Source: Porphyrobacter sp. CACIAM 03H1
GTDB taxonomy: Bacteria; Pseudomonadota; Alphaproteobacteria; Sphingomonadales; Sphingomonadaceae
NCBI RefSeq assembly: GCF_002215495.1
Contig: NZ_CP021378.1
Location: forward strand, 1,107,846-1,171,845
Direction: 5' to 3'
Length of the DNA stretch: 64,000 bases
The position numbers were made by a program, and so were the translations under genes. Below the pieces are notes generated by a model. That model searched no databases and was not told the origin of the DNA. It saw only the letters and a list, made by a program, of their open reading frames with translations. Positions 42,979-50,941 of the stretch are shown here, piece after piece. The stretch's first letter is position 1, and each line of letters begins with the position of its first letter.

Positions 42979-43362
42979 TCAGGTGCGCTCGCCCGTCACC
43001 CAGCGATGCGCTTCATCGTAGGCGTCGGCGGGGAAGGCGCGGGACTCGAGCGGGAGGAGCTTGCCGAAGCCTTCGACAGCCGCCGCGGCGATGGCAGGGG
43101 CCCCGACCACCGCATATCGGCTCACCGGCCCGATCGAGCGAAGGCTGGAAAGCAGCCCCTTGGGCGAGAAGAAGGCCCCCGGCGCGAAACTATCCGTCCG
43201 TCGCAGGTCGAGCAACAGGCGCAGCTCGCCGCCCTGATCGATGGCGTGGTCGACCAGCTCCGCCATCGCGACGACCTGCGCATGGTCGAGCCGGTGGTCG
43301 AAGGCGAAGATCAGGCAATGCGGCGGATCGGGCGGGGCGGCAGGCGCGACAGGGTCTGACAT
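42979..43362 (-). CDS. SpoIIAA/STAS-like protein
   Basis: 127 aa from ATG 43362 (a longer frame adds an unlikely 17 residues). Pattern of the SpoIIAA-like family PF11964: HRLDHAQVVAMAELVDHAI, LRLLLDLRRTDSF, and the C-terminal EAHRWVTGE. Such small STAS-type proteins are linked to stress or to lipid/nucleotide binding; no function is proven. 38 bases downstream of the L,D-transpeptidase start on the same strand, so it may be cotranscribed with it. Divergent from the YqjD-type operon. Confidence 0.75.
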   Translation of the reverse strand: MSDPVAPAAPPDPPHCLIFAFDHRLDHAQVVAMAELVDHAIDQGGELRLLLDLRRTDSFAPGAFFSPKGLLSSLRSIGPVSRYAVVGAPAIAAAAVEGFGKLLPLESRAFPADAYDEAHRWVTGERT

Positions 43363-43464
43363 GGCACCCATTGTCGCCGGCTTGGATGCACCGTCCCTAA
43401 TCCAGGCGCCCAACCTCGATCAGCCCGGGGCGCAGGTCCGATTGCTCGAATGAAATCCAGTATA

Positions 43465-43478
43465 ATCAATCTATTGAT
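43465..43478. promoter_or_regulatory. ATCAAT-CT-ATTGAT palindrome in a divergent promoter
   Basis: A perfect 6-bp-arm palindrome in the only AT-rich patch of the 229-base gap between the SpoIIAA-like gene (leftward) and the stress-membrane operon (rightward). TATAAT at 43461-43466 overlaps it. It may be an operator over a promoter for either side. Confidence 0.35.
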
Positions 43479-43591
43479 CTGGGTTAGCGCAAGGTCGTTC
43501 GGCGCATCGCCCTTTCGTCTGGGCGATAAGCGGGCAGCCCCGGACGCCCGCTTCGCTACACTTGCCGCCACCCACAAGAAGGAGATTCACG

Positions 43592-44173
43592 ATGACGCCC
43601 GACGGCCGCACTCCCTCCCCCCAAGGCTCGCAGTCCGAGGTTGCCGATGAACTCCGGCAGGATGCCGGCCACCTCAAGGACAGCCTCGGCGCGCGCGCAA
43701 AGCAGGAGGCGGAAAGCCGCAAGGGGCAGGCGGCGCAGGTCGCCGGCTCCGCCTCTTCGGCGCTCGACACCGCCGCACGGGACCTGCGCGACAATCCCGA
43801 GGCACCGGAATGGATGGCATCCGCCCTGCAGCAGGCTGCGCGCCGGATCGAGAGCCTCGCCTCCCATGTCGATGGCCGCAACGTTGACGAACTGGGCGAC
43901 GAGGTGGCGGAGTTCGCGCGGCGCAACCCCGGCACCTTCCTCGCAGCCTCCGCGGCCGCGGGCTTCGCTGCGGCCCGCGTGCTGCGTGCCGGTGTCGACA
44001 AGAAGCGCCACGAGCGCAGCGGCGACCAATACGGCAGCGGGAACGGCAACGATCTGCGCTCCGCGCAGAACTGGCCGGCCGACGAGAACATCAGGCCGAC
44101 CGAGGCCGGCGGCTACGCCCCCGCTTATGGCGGCGGCAGCACCGGCGGCGATTTCGGGGGGACGGCACGATGA
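43592..44173 (+). CDS. YqjD/ElaB-like (DUF883) membrane-anchored protein
   Basis: 193 aa from ATG 43592 after AAGAAGGAG. Hydrophilic, Ala/Glu/Gln-rich helical N-terminal part (~10-115) with a predicted amphipathic coiled region, then one hydrophobic segment (TFLAASAAAGFAAARVL, ~125-141) and a Gly-rich tail. Resembles the DUF883/YqjD family, inner-membrane proteins that can bind ribosomes in E. coli, but similarity is weak. First gene of a three-gene operon; its stop overlaps the next start (ATGA). Confidence 0.75.
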   Translation: MTPDGRTPSPQGSQSEVADELRQDAGHLKDSLGARAKQEAESRKGQAAQVAGSASSALDTAARDLRDNPEAPEWMASALQQAARRIESLASHVDGRNVDELGDEVAEFARRNPGTFLAASAAAGFAAARVLRAGVDKKRHERSGDQYGSGNGNDLRSAQNWPADENIRPTEAGGYAPAYGGGSTGGDFGGTAR

Positions 44174-44619
44174 ACGATGTTCCCCGCACCCCCGCATCCC
44201 GCACTGCCGCGTCGCCTGCGGGCGGTGACCACAACATCGTCGATCTGGTCGGCCGGCTGACCCAGCAGGGCGCGCATCTCGCCCGTGAGCAGGTAAGCCT
44301 GATGCAGGCCGAGATCCGCGAGGCGACGAACGACATCAAGGTCGCCGTCGGCGCGATGGCGGGTGCCGCGGTGGTCGGCATCGCCGGGCTTGGCGTGCTG
44401 CTGATGGGCATCGCCTATTACGTCGGCGACGCGCTCGACGATGTCCCGCTTGGCACCACGCTTGTCGGTGTCGTGACACTGGTAATCGCGCTGATCATGT
44501 ATGCCGGCGCGCGCAAGAAGGTGGGCGCCGCCAACATCAGGCCCGATCGCAGCATCGACACCCTCACCGATACTCCCGCCGCCGTGACCGGCGACATTCC
44601 CCAATCCGGAGGACGATAA
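44170..44619 (+). CDS. YqjE-like (DUF1469) membrane protein
   Basis: 149 aa. A helical N-terminal segment (LVGRLTQQGAHLAREQVSLMQAEI) precedes two transmembrane helices (~62-85 and 92-111). This is the PF07332 pattern (DUF1469, also labelled phage holin superfamily III; it is not a phage gene). YqjE commonly sits with YqjD and DUF3618 genes in stress-induced operons. Overlaps the upstream stop by 4 bases and abuts the next gene with no gap. Confidence 0.85.
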   Translation: MNDVPRTPASRTAASPAGGDHNIVDLVGRLTQQGAHLAREQVSLMQAEIREATNDIKVAVGAMAGAAVVGIAGLGVLLMGIAYYVGDALDDVPLGTTLVGVVTLVIALIMYAGARKKVGAANIRPDRSIDTLTDTPAAVTGDIPQSGGR

Positions 44620-45513
44620 ATGGCCCAGACACAAGACCAGCGCAGCCCAGAAGAGATCGAGCGTGAGATCCGCGCGACCCAGGCGGAAATGAGCCGCACC
44701 GCGCGCCAGATCGAAGGCGAGCTGACCCCGCGCAACATCATGGACGCCCTGCTCGACAAGGCCGGCGATAACGGGGTCGACGGGCGCTACCTGATCGATG
44801 CCGCGCGGCGCAATCCGCTGGCGCTCGGCATGATCGCCATCGGCGGGTTGTGGCTCGTGAGCGACGCCGACGCGCGCCCCTCGGCGATGGGGCTGCCGAT
44901 GCGCCGCAGCAACGGCAGCGGCAACGGCAAAGGGAACGACGGCCATGGCGACCATTGGCACCCCGAGCACCGCAGCTATGTCGAGCACATGGCGCGCTGC
45001 GAACCCCAGCCGGGCGAGGACGAACAGAGCTATCGCCGCCGCCGCGATCACAGCCGGGCGAGCTACTTCATGCTCGAACAGGGCCACGACGAGGACGAGA
45101 GCGCCTTCCGCCGCCGGCTCGACGAGGCGACCGAGGGGCTCCGCCAGCGCCGCGAGCGCATGAGCGAGGGCGCGCGCGCCTTTGCCGGGCAATCGCGCGA
45201 TCGCACCCGCCAGGCGATGGACGATGCGCGCGGGTTCTATTTCGACAACCCGCTGCTGGGCGGCCTGGCCGCGGCCTTCGTCGGCGCAGTCGCCGGGTCG
45301 GCCCTGCCCGCGACCCGGACCGAGGAGGATTACGTCGGCGGTCTCGGCGAACAGGCGCTCGATGCCGCAGGCTCGCGCGCGCGGCAGGCGGGCGAGGAGG
45401 TGCGTCATCGCAAGGACGACATGCTGGACGAGGTCGACCACCGGCTCGGCGTCGGCGAGACCGACGGGGAAGGCGGCAGCGACCGTCCGCCGCGCTTCGG
45501 CGAAGAGGCCTGA
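44620..45513 (+). CDS. DUF3618 membrane protein
   Basis: 297 aa. The N terminus PEEIEREIRATQAEM is the DUF3618 signature, followed by a hydrophobic helix at ~67-84. The long middle is charged and His/Arg-rich (~100-210), then a second hydrophobic stretch NPLLGGLAAAFVGAVAGSAL (~212-231) and an acidic tail. Function unknown; thought to act at the inner membrane with YqjD/YqjE partners. Starts immediately after the yqjE-like stop. Convergent with the DUF1989 gene. Confidence 0.85.
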   Translation: MAQTQDQRSPEEIEREIRATQAEMSRTARQIEGELTPRNIMDALLDKAGDNGVDGRYLIDAARRNPLALGMIAIGGLWLVSDADARPSAMGLPMRRSNGSGNGKGNDGHGDHWHPEHRSYVEHMARCEPQPGEDEQSYRRRRDHSRASYFMLEQGHDEDESAFRRRLDEATEGLRQRRERMSEGARAFAGQSRDRTRQAMDDARGFYFDNPLLGGLAAAFVGAVAGSALPATRTEEDYVGGLGEQALDAAGSRARQAGEEVRHRKDDMLDEVDHRLGVGETDGEGGSDRPPRFGEEA

Positions 45514-45556
45514 TGCGAAGGGCGGCGGTGCGGGAAGCCGCGCCGCCGCCTTCGGC

Positions 45557-46144
45557 CTAGAGCACCCGCATCACCCCGAAATCGATCGGCTTGAAGGTGC
45601 CGCCGTTGGAGGCATAGGCCGAACAGGCGGTGAGGCCCACGACCAGATCCATTTCCGCGCGGAAGCGGACGAGATCGCCGGGCTTCGTCTGTGGCGGCAG
45701 CACCGCCAGCCTGCCGTCGGGCGCGATGGTCACGTTCATGAAGATGTTGAACGCCGCCGGAATGCTGTCCGGCTCGACCCCGAAGGGTGCGAGCGCCTCG
45801 GCGAGATTGCCGAAGCAGCCGCGGTGCACCGGCTTGTCCGGATAGAAGTGGCGGAAGGTGTCCTCGGAGCAGGGCGTCAGCAGGAAATCGTGGTGCGGCG
45901 CGGTGTCCTCGATGATCGTCAGCATCACCCGCGAGCGGTTCGACCACAGGCGCGCGCCTGTGGTCAGGCGCAGGCTTTCCTCGTAATCGAAGGTCCGCCC
46001 GTTGGAGAGGATCTCGCGCGGATCCTCGGCCGAAACTGCCAGCATGTCGCTCACCTGCCCGCCCTCGGGGTCGATCACGGTAAGCTCCGCCCCGCGCGGC
46101 AGGCGCAGGGCGATCCCGCTGCGCGGCGCGATCCGCTCGATCAC
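45557..46144 (-). CDS. Urea-carboxylase-associated (DUF1989) protein
   Basis: 195 aa. Features of DUF1989 are RLPRGAELTVIDPEGGQVSD, FNIFMNVTIAPDGRL and the Cys-containing LTPCSEDTF. Family members are found beside urea carboxylase/guanidine-degradation genes and related hydrolases, and are probably metal-binding enzymes. No urea carboxylase is near here. Its ATG overlaps the YqcI/YcgG stop (ATGA), so the two are cotranslated. Last gene of the leftward set that begins at 52.36 kb. Confidence 0.88.
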   Translation of the reverse strand: MIERIAPRSGIALRLPRGAELTVIDPEGGQVSDMLAVSAEDPREILSNGRTFDYEESLRLTTGARLWSNRSRVMLTIIEDTAPHHDFLLTPCSEDTFRHFYPDKPVHRGCFGNLAEALAPFGVEPDSIPAAFNIFMNVTIAPDGRLAVLPPQTKPGDLVRFRAEMDLVVGLTACSAYASNGGTFKPIDFGVMRVL

Positions 46145-46872
46145 GAGCCCCGCCTGCCCGCGGCGAAGGGGCAGACCCAGTCCTCGCCGACCATCCGCCC
46201 GCTGTATTGCCGCGCCTCGCTGGTCTCGCCGTGGCGGGCGAGCATGGGGTTGGGCTCGCCGTCGAGCGCCGCGTCGCGGGCGAGGATCACCTCGCGCATA
46301 CGTTCGTAGCGTTCGGCCTCGCGCAGCGCGGTGAATTGGTCGTGGAGGTTGAAGACGATCGTGGGTGCCGGCGCGCGGCGGGCGGCGCGCGAGGCCTGCG
46401 GGTGGAGCCCGACCGCGAAATAGGCCCTGCCGCCGAAGCTGAGCGCGAAGGAAGGGTCGCCCGGATCGTCGCTGTATCCCGGCGCAGGGGCGAAGCCGCG
46501 CGCGCGGTCGATCGCGGTGAGCGCGGAAAGCCGCGCCCAGAGCGCCGCCTCGAAGCCGACCTCATCCAGCCCGCGCGGCCCGGCGAACACCACGGCGAGG
46601 CTGCGGAAGGTTCCCTCGTCGCCATCGGGCTCCCGGCTCCACCGCGCGATCCGGTCGTGGATGCGCAGATCGTCGGCAGGCGCGAGGATCGAGAGCGCGG
46701 CTTCCACCGCGAGCCCCCCCTGCGCAAGGGCGGACTTGGCGCCGACACAGGGGAAATCCGGCTGTTCGATCAGGTCGATCAGTCCGGCCTCGAGCCGTTC
46801 GTGCATGGCGGGGGCGGGGGCGGTGGGCAATCTTTGGCCCGGCGGGAGGATATGTCTGGTCTGGATATTCAC
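46141..46872 (-). CDS. YqcI/YcgG-family protein, possible heme N-hydroxylase
   Basis: 243 aa from GTG 46872; ATG 46806 is an alternative. Segments PDFPCVGAKSALAQGG, RSLAVVFAGP, GFAPAPGYSDDPGDPSF and NLHDQFTALREAERYERMR are typical of YqcI/YcgG. Members include the heme-dependent GntA N-hydroxylase of guanitoxin synthesis and arginine-type hydroxylases. Paired with DUF1989 here by a 4-base overlap, 43 bases after the Gfo/Idh gene. A role in modifying a guanidino or amino group is suggested, not shown. Confidence 0.82.
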   Translation of the reverse strand: MNIQTRHILPPGQRLPTAPAPAMHERLEAGLIDLIEQPDFPCVGAKSALAQGGLAVEAALSILAPADDLRIHDRIARWSREPDGDEGTFRSLAVVFAGPRGLDEVGFEAALWARLSALTAIDRARGFAPAPGYSDDPGDPSFALSFGGRAYFAVGLHPQASRAARRAPAPTIVFNLHDQFTALREAERYERMREVILARDAALDGEPNPMLARHGETSEARQYSGRMVGEDWVCPFAAGRRGS

Positions 46873-46915
46873 GCAGGCAGGGTAACGGCGGGGCCCGCGC
46901 ACGAACCTGCCCAGG

Positions 46916-47938
46916 TTAGGCTGGTGGGCGGTCCGCGGCGGATGTGCGCCCGCCTGCCGCATAGATGCGGTCGACAAGGCGCGCCGTGTCGATGAAGCGC
47001 AGGGCATCGGGATCGAAGGACGGGTTCCCGGCGAGCCGCTCCGCCCATGCCGCGGCGGCGCGCCCGCCCCAGTCGTCGGGCGGGACGACGAGTCTTTCGG
47101 TTGCCGTGCCGCGAAAGTGGAGCAGCTCGAAATCGTAGAAACTGCCGCCGACATTGCGCAGGCTCACGCCGCCGTGGGTGCCGTAGAAGCTCGCCTCGAT
47201 CCGGGCGTCCTCGCCCGCGTGCAGGCGCCACGACTGCGCTAGCCGCACCGCCGCACCGGTGGCCAGCGCGAAGCTGGCGACGGCGTAATCCTCGACCGCC
47301 TCGGGGTTTTCGGCCAGCGGACGCCCGCCGGCGAAGAGGCGTGCGGTGACGTTCTCCACGGCAGGAAACCCGGTCAGCCACAGGGCCAGATCGACGAGGT
47401 GCACGCCGAGATCCATCACGCAGCCCCCGCCCGCCGCGGCGGGATCGTAGAACCATGGTTTGTCGGGGCCATAGGCGTTGTGGAACACCAGATCGGCCGC
47501 GAAGATCTCTCCGAGCGCGCCCGATTGCACCAGCTCGGCGAGCGCGGTCGCGGCGGCGGTCGTGCGGTAGGAGAAATCGACCGCGAGCAGGCGGTCGGCC
47601 GCCTGCGCCGCCTCGACCACCCGGCGCGTCTCGTCGGCGTCGCGGCCAAGCGGCTTCTGGCAGAACACCGCCATGCCGCGCTCCAGCGCGGCTACAGCCT
47701 GTCCTGCGTGGAGCGCGCTCGGGGTCGCGATCACCACCCCGTCGAGGCCGGCATCGAGCAGGCTCTCGTAGCATGTCAGGATCGCCGCGCCCGGCGCCAG
47801 CGCCTGGGCCTCGCGGGCGCAGGCCTCGTCCGGATCGACGATTGCCACGATCTCGACCGCGCCGGTCGCGGCGATGGCGCCGAGGCGGTGGCGACCGATC
47901 CAGCCGGTGCCGAGGAAGCCGATCCGGGGGCTGGTCAT
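46916..47938 (-). CDS. Gfo/Idh/MocA-family NAD(P)-dependent oxidoreductase
   Basis: 340 aa. N-terminal Rossmann (RIGFLGTGWIGRHR, ~5-18), CQKPLGRDADE (the EKP-type motif, here QKP) and GGGCVMDLGVHLVDL (G-x-x-x-D-x-x-x-H catalytic block, ~170-185). The family oxidises or epimerises sugars and inositols; with an inositol-phosphate synthase in the same operon an inositol or sugar dehydrogenase is the natural guess. Its ATG overlaps the zinc-ADH stop by 4 bases. Confidence 0.9.
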   Translation of the reverse strand: MTSPRIGFLGTGWIGRHRLGAIAATGAVEIVAIVDPDEACAREAQALAPGAAILTCYESLLDAGLDGVVIATPSALHAGQAVAALERGMAVFCQKPLGRDADETRRVVEAAQAADRLLAVDFSYRTTAAATALAELVQSGALGEIFAADLVFHNAYGPDKPWFYDPAAAGGGCVMDLGVHLVDLALWLTGFPAVENVTARLFAGGRPLAENPEAVEDYAVASFALATGAAVRLAQSWRLHAGEDARIEASFYGTHGGVSLRNVGGSFYDFELLHFRGTATERLVVPPDDWGGRAAAAWAERLAGNPSFDPDALRFIDTARLVDRIYAAGGRTSAADRPPA

Positions 47939-48891
47939 GCGAGGTCGATCAGCGCCTTGACGAAGCCCTGCGGCTTGTCGCGCGTCGCATCGAGCGCCTC
48001 GCCGAGCCGCGCGAGCGGGTAGCGGTGGGTGTAAAGCGGCGCGGGATCGAGCCGCCCTTCAGCCACCGCCTCCACCGCTTCGCTGAGGCCGCGCAGCTGC
48101 ACCTGCGGGTCGCGCTCGTGGGCATTGACCACGTCGATGCCCTTCCAGTTCCAGTTCTGCACGTTCACCTGCCGGGGGCCGTCCTGATGGTAGCCCGCGA
48201 TCACCAACCGACCGCCGAAGCCGACCAGCTCGCCGGCAAGGTCCAGCGGCCATTGCTTGCCGACGCATTCGATCACCCTTTCGCACAGTCCTTCGCCGGT
48301 AATCGACGTCACTGCGTCGATGATCCGCCGGTGATCGTCCATCACGATGGTGTGGGCCGCGCCATAGTGGCGGGCGAGCGCGAGCGATTCCGCGCGTCGC
48401 GAGATGGCGATCACTTCAGCCCCGGCCTCGCTTGCAAGCCGGGTCAGCACCGCGCCGAGGAAACCGATGCCGATGATCGCGACCCTCTGCCCGGGCGCGA
48501 TGTCGCTGCGGCGGAAAATGTTGAAGGCGCAGCCCAGCGCCTCGCCGGGGAAGGGCTGGTCATCGAGCTCCGGCGGCAGCTTGGCCACCATCGCCGCTGG
48601 AACGCAATCGGCTTCGGCATAGGAGCGATAGGAGAGCGCCGCGACCCGGTCGCCCGCCGCCAGCCCATCGACCCCCGGGCCGGTCGCCTCGATCCGTCCC
48701 CAGCCCTCGTGGCCGAGATCGCCTGGCGGGGTCGGGTAGCGCATCCATTCGGGGCCTGCCCAAGGGGTGAGGTTGGAGGCGCACACGCCGCAGCCCTCGA
48801 GCCGCACGCGCACCTCGCCGGGGCCGGGTTCGGGCAGGGGCACCTCGGCGATCGAAACCGCACCCGGGCCTGTCAGAACGGCAGCGCGCAT
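47935..48891 (-). CDS. Zinc-dependent alcohol dehydrogenase family (MDR)
   Basis: 318 aa, shorter than the usual ~345. Catalytic zinc ligands appear as Cys in GCGVCASNL (~37) and His-Glu in GHEGWGRIE (~60). The structural-zinc Cys4 lobe is missing, which explains the short length. NAD(P)-binding IIGIGFLGAVLTRL lies at ~140-153, and the fold continues to a typical C terminus. Oxidises an alcohol or sugar, substrate unknown. 2 bases downstream of the inositol-phosphate synthase gene. Confidence 0.9.
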   Translation of the reverse strand: MRAAVLTGPGAVSIAEVPLPEPGPGEVRVRLEGCGVCASNLTPWAGPEWMRYPTPPGDLGHEGWGRIEATGPGVDGLAAGDRVAALSYRSYAEADCVPAAMVAKLPPELDDQPFPGEALGCAFNIFRRSDIAPGQRVAIIGIGFLGAVLTRLASEAGAEVIAISRRAESLALARHYGAAHTIVMDDHRRIIDAVTSITGEGLCERVIECVGKQWPLDLAGELVGFGGRLVIAGYHQDGPRQVNVQNWNWKGIDVVNAHERDPQVQLRGLSEAVEAVAEGRLDPAPLYTHRYPLARLGEALDATRDKPQGFVKALIDLA

Positions 48892-48893
48892 CG

Positions 48894-50003
48894 TCAGGCC
48901 GCCGCCGCGATGAAGGCTTCAAGCACGGCCCAGGCCTCGTCGTCGGGCATCTGGCGGGGCGGGTGCTTGCAGAACCATGCCGCGGCAGGGTGGACCGGGC
49001 CCGCGAGACCCCGGTCGCTGGCAAGCTTGGCGCAGCGGATCATGTCGATCGCGACGCCCGCCGAGTTGGGCGAATCCTCGACCGACAGGCGCAGCTCGAG
49101 ATTCATCGGCACGCCCCCGAACATCTCGCCCTCCATCCTCAGGAAACACACCTTGTTGTCGTTCTGCCAGGCGACGTAGTCGGACGGGCCGACATGGATG
49201 TTCTCGTCCGTCAGCCGCTCCGCCGCGACCGATTGCACCGCCTCGGTCTTCGAGACCTTCTTGGCAGCGAGGCGCTTCCTTTCGAGCATGTTGAGGAAGT
49301 CGGTATTGCCCCCGGTGTTGAGCTGGTAGGTGCGCTTCAGTTCCACCCCGCGCTTCCTGAACAGGTCGGTGAGCACCCGGTGGACGATGGTCGCGCCGAG
49401 TTGGGCCTTGATGTCGTCGCCGATGATCGGGACGCCGGCCGCGCGGAACCGCTCGGCCCAGTCGGGATCGCTGGCGATGAACACCGGGATGGCGTTGACG
49501 AAGGCGACCCCGGCCTCGAGCGCGCAGCCCGCGTAGAATTCGCTCGCGGCCTGCGATCCCACGGGAAGGTAGTTCATCATCACGTCCGCGCCGGTGTCGC
49601 GCAGGGCGGCGACCACGGCATCGTGGTCGGCCTCGGGGGCGTCGGAAGGCAGAAAGGTGCGATCCTCCGGGTAGTCGTGCATGTGCGGGGCGATGCCGTC
49701 GAGCTTGCGGCCCATGCGCACCTTGGCGCCGGTGGGCTCGACGGTCTCGCAGAAGCGCGCGGTGCAGTTGGGCCGGGCAAAGATCGCCTCGGCCACGTCG
49801 CGCCCGACCTTGCGACGGTCGATGTCCCAGGCGGCGCAGATGCGGATGTCGCCGGGCTGGTAGCCGCCGATCCGGCGGTGCATCAGCCCCGCCGTGTCGT
49901 TCGCGCCGCCGCGGTAATGGGCAATGCCCTGCACCAGCGAACTGGCGCAGTTGCCGACGCCGACAAGGGCGACGTTGATCGTGCCGCTCGGGGGGGACAG
50001 CAT
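48894..50003 (-). CDS. ino1: myo-inositol-1-phosphate synthase
   Basis: 369 aa, matching the short actinobacterial-type enzyme. N-terminal NAD-binding VALVGVGNCASSLVQG; then IGDDIKAQLGATIVHR with the catalytic Lys of the GDD-x-K motif, QLNTGGNTDFLNM, and VGPSDYV. It converts glucose 6-phosphate to 1L-myo-inositol 1-phosphate with bound NAD. AGGAG precedes the ATG at 50003. Sits in an operon with two dehydrogenases, a hydrolase, a methyltransferase and a phosphatase, which suggests an inositol-derived product. Inositol-phosphate synthase is uncommon in proteobacteria outside such clusters and lipid pathways. Confidence 0.94.
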   Translation of the reverse strand: MLSPPSGTINVALVGVGNCASSLVQGIAHYRGGANDTAGLMHRRIGGYQPGDIRICAAWDIDRRKVGRDVAEAIFARPNCTARFCETVEPTGAKVRMGRKLDGIAPHMHDYPEDRTFLPSDAPEADHDAVVAALRDTGADVMMNYLPVGSQAASEFYAGCALEAGVAFVNAIPVFIASDPDWAERFRAAGVPIIGDDIKAQLGATIVHRVLTDLFRKRGVELKRTYQLNTGGNTDFLNMLERKRLAAKKVSKTEAVQSVAAERLTDENIHVGPSDYVAWQNDNKVCFLRMEGEMFGGVPMNLELRLSVEDSPNSAGVAIDMIRCAKLASDRGLAGPVHPAAAWFCKHPPRQMPDDEAWAVLEAFIAAAA

Positions 50004-50020
50004 GGCATTCTCCTTGTGGG

Positions 50021-50941
50021 TCAAGCGCTGAGCGACCGGGCAAGCGGGCGGGCAGGGGCGTAGCGTTCGGTCATCTCGGCGCAGAAGTCGGCGAAGGCCT
50101 GCGGATCGCGCGCGCAGGAGGTGTGGTGCGCCTCGACGCCGAGGTGTTCGGGGGTGAAGCAATAGGTGACCATCACCTCGAACGGCGCGAGTGCCTCCAT
50201 CTGCCGGTCGAACCAGTCGAGCGCGCCGGGACGGAAGCGGTCGGCCCAGCTGAGGCCGGTGCGCAGCTTGCGCACGCCAAGGTCCTTCATGATCCGCACG
50301 GCATCGTCGAGCCGAGGGTCCTCGAAATGGAACCACTGCATAAGCCCCATGCGGTCCGCGACGCGGGCATAGTGCTCGAGGGCCGGCTTGGGCGTCCCGT
50401 CGGCGCGGATCAGGCCCATGTGGAAGTGGCGGTAGTAGCTCGAACCTTCCGCCTCGCGGTGCCGCGTCTCCGCGCCCCATGCCTGCGGCAGGTCGAAGAG
50501 CGAATACCAGTAGACGTTGGGCACCCGCCCGATCAGCAGCTCGGCGGTGCGGTCGAGGCCGAAGACCTGCACTTCGTCCGCGCCGAAGCTGCCGACGCCG
50601 ACCTCGGTGGCCCACACCGGCTTGTCGGGCACGACCGCCTCGATCTCGGCGATCTTGTCGGGCCAGGCGTGGATCGGCCACAGGTTCCAGTCGAGCGGGA
50701 AGCCGTGGACCGCGACCACGTCGACCTCGTCGAGAGCGCCGTGGTCGCGCATTTTCCGGACCCAGTGCGGGTCGATCGGCGACATCCCGCCGAGCACCCG
50801 CGTCACCTCAGGGTTGACCGCCGCGATGGCGCGGCCGGCGCGGATCACCGTGTCGGCATAAATCGCCCAGTCGGGGTCGAGCTCGGGGTTCCAGTGCGAC
50901 TTGTTGTTGGGCTCGTTCCAGATCATCGCCGCCTCGATCAT
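50021..50941 (-). CDS. Glycoside hydrolase with apparently permuted TIM barrel
   Basis: 306 aa. Clan GH-A features appear in unusual order. Residues 7-12 (IWNEPN, acid/base Glu10) open the protein although this motif normally ends strand 4. Strands to the nucleophile follow (WATEVGVG, Glu113) and then the YWYSLFDL strand-8 segment. Only after ~195 come sequences typical of strands 1-3 (LGVRKLRTGLSWADRF, FEVMVTYCFTPEHLG, FADFCAEMTERYA). The start is fixed by a 4-base overlap with the upstream stop, so truncation is unlikely. Would hydrolyse or transfer a glycoside; no signal peptide, so cytoplasmic. Confidence 0.78.
   Translation of the reverse strand: MIEAAMIWNEPNNKSHWNPELDPDWAIYADTVIRAGRAIAAVNPEVTRVLGGMSPIDPHWVRKMRDHGALDEVDVVAVHGFPLDWNLWPIHAWPDKIAEIEAVVPDKPVWATEVGVGSFGADEVQVFGLDRTAELLIGRVPNVYWYSLFDLPQAWGAETRHREAEGSSYYRHFHMGLIRADGTPKPALEHYARVADRMGLMQWFHFEDPRLDDAVRIMKDLGVRKLRTGLSWADRFRPGALDWFDRQMEALAPFEVMVTYCFTPEHLGVEAHHTSCARDPQAFADFCAEMTERYAPARPLARSLSA

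Noticed and set aside
44170..44619. Phage holin annotation for the YqjE-like gene
   Set aside because: The family label is historical; the neighbours YqjD-like and DUF3618 and the lack of any phage gene point to a chromosomal membrane-stress operon.
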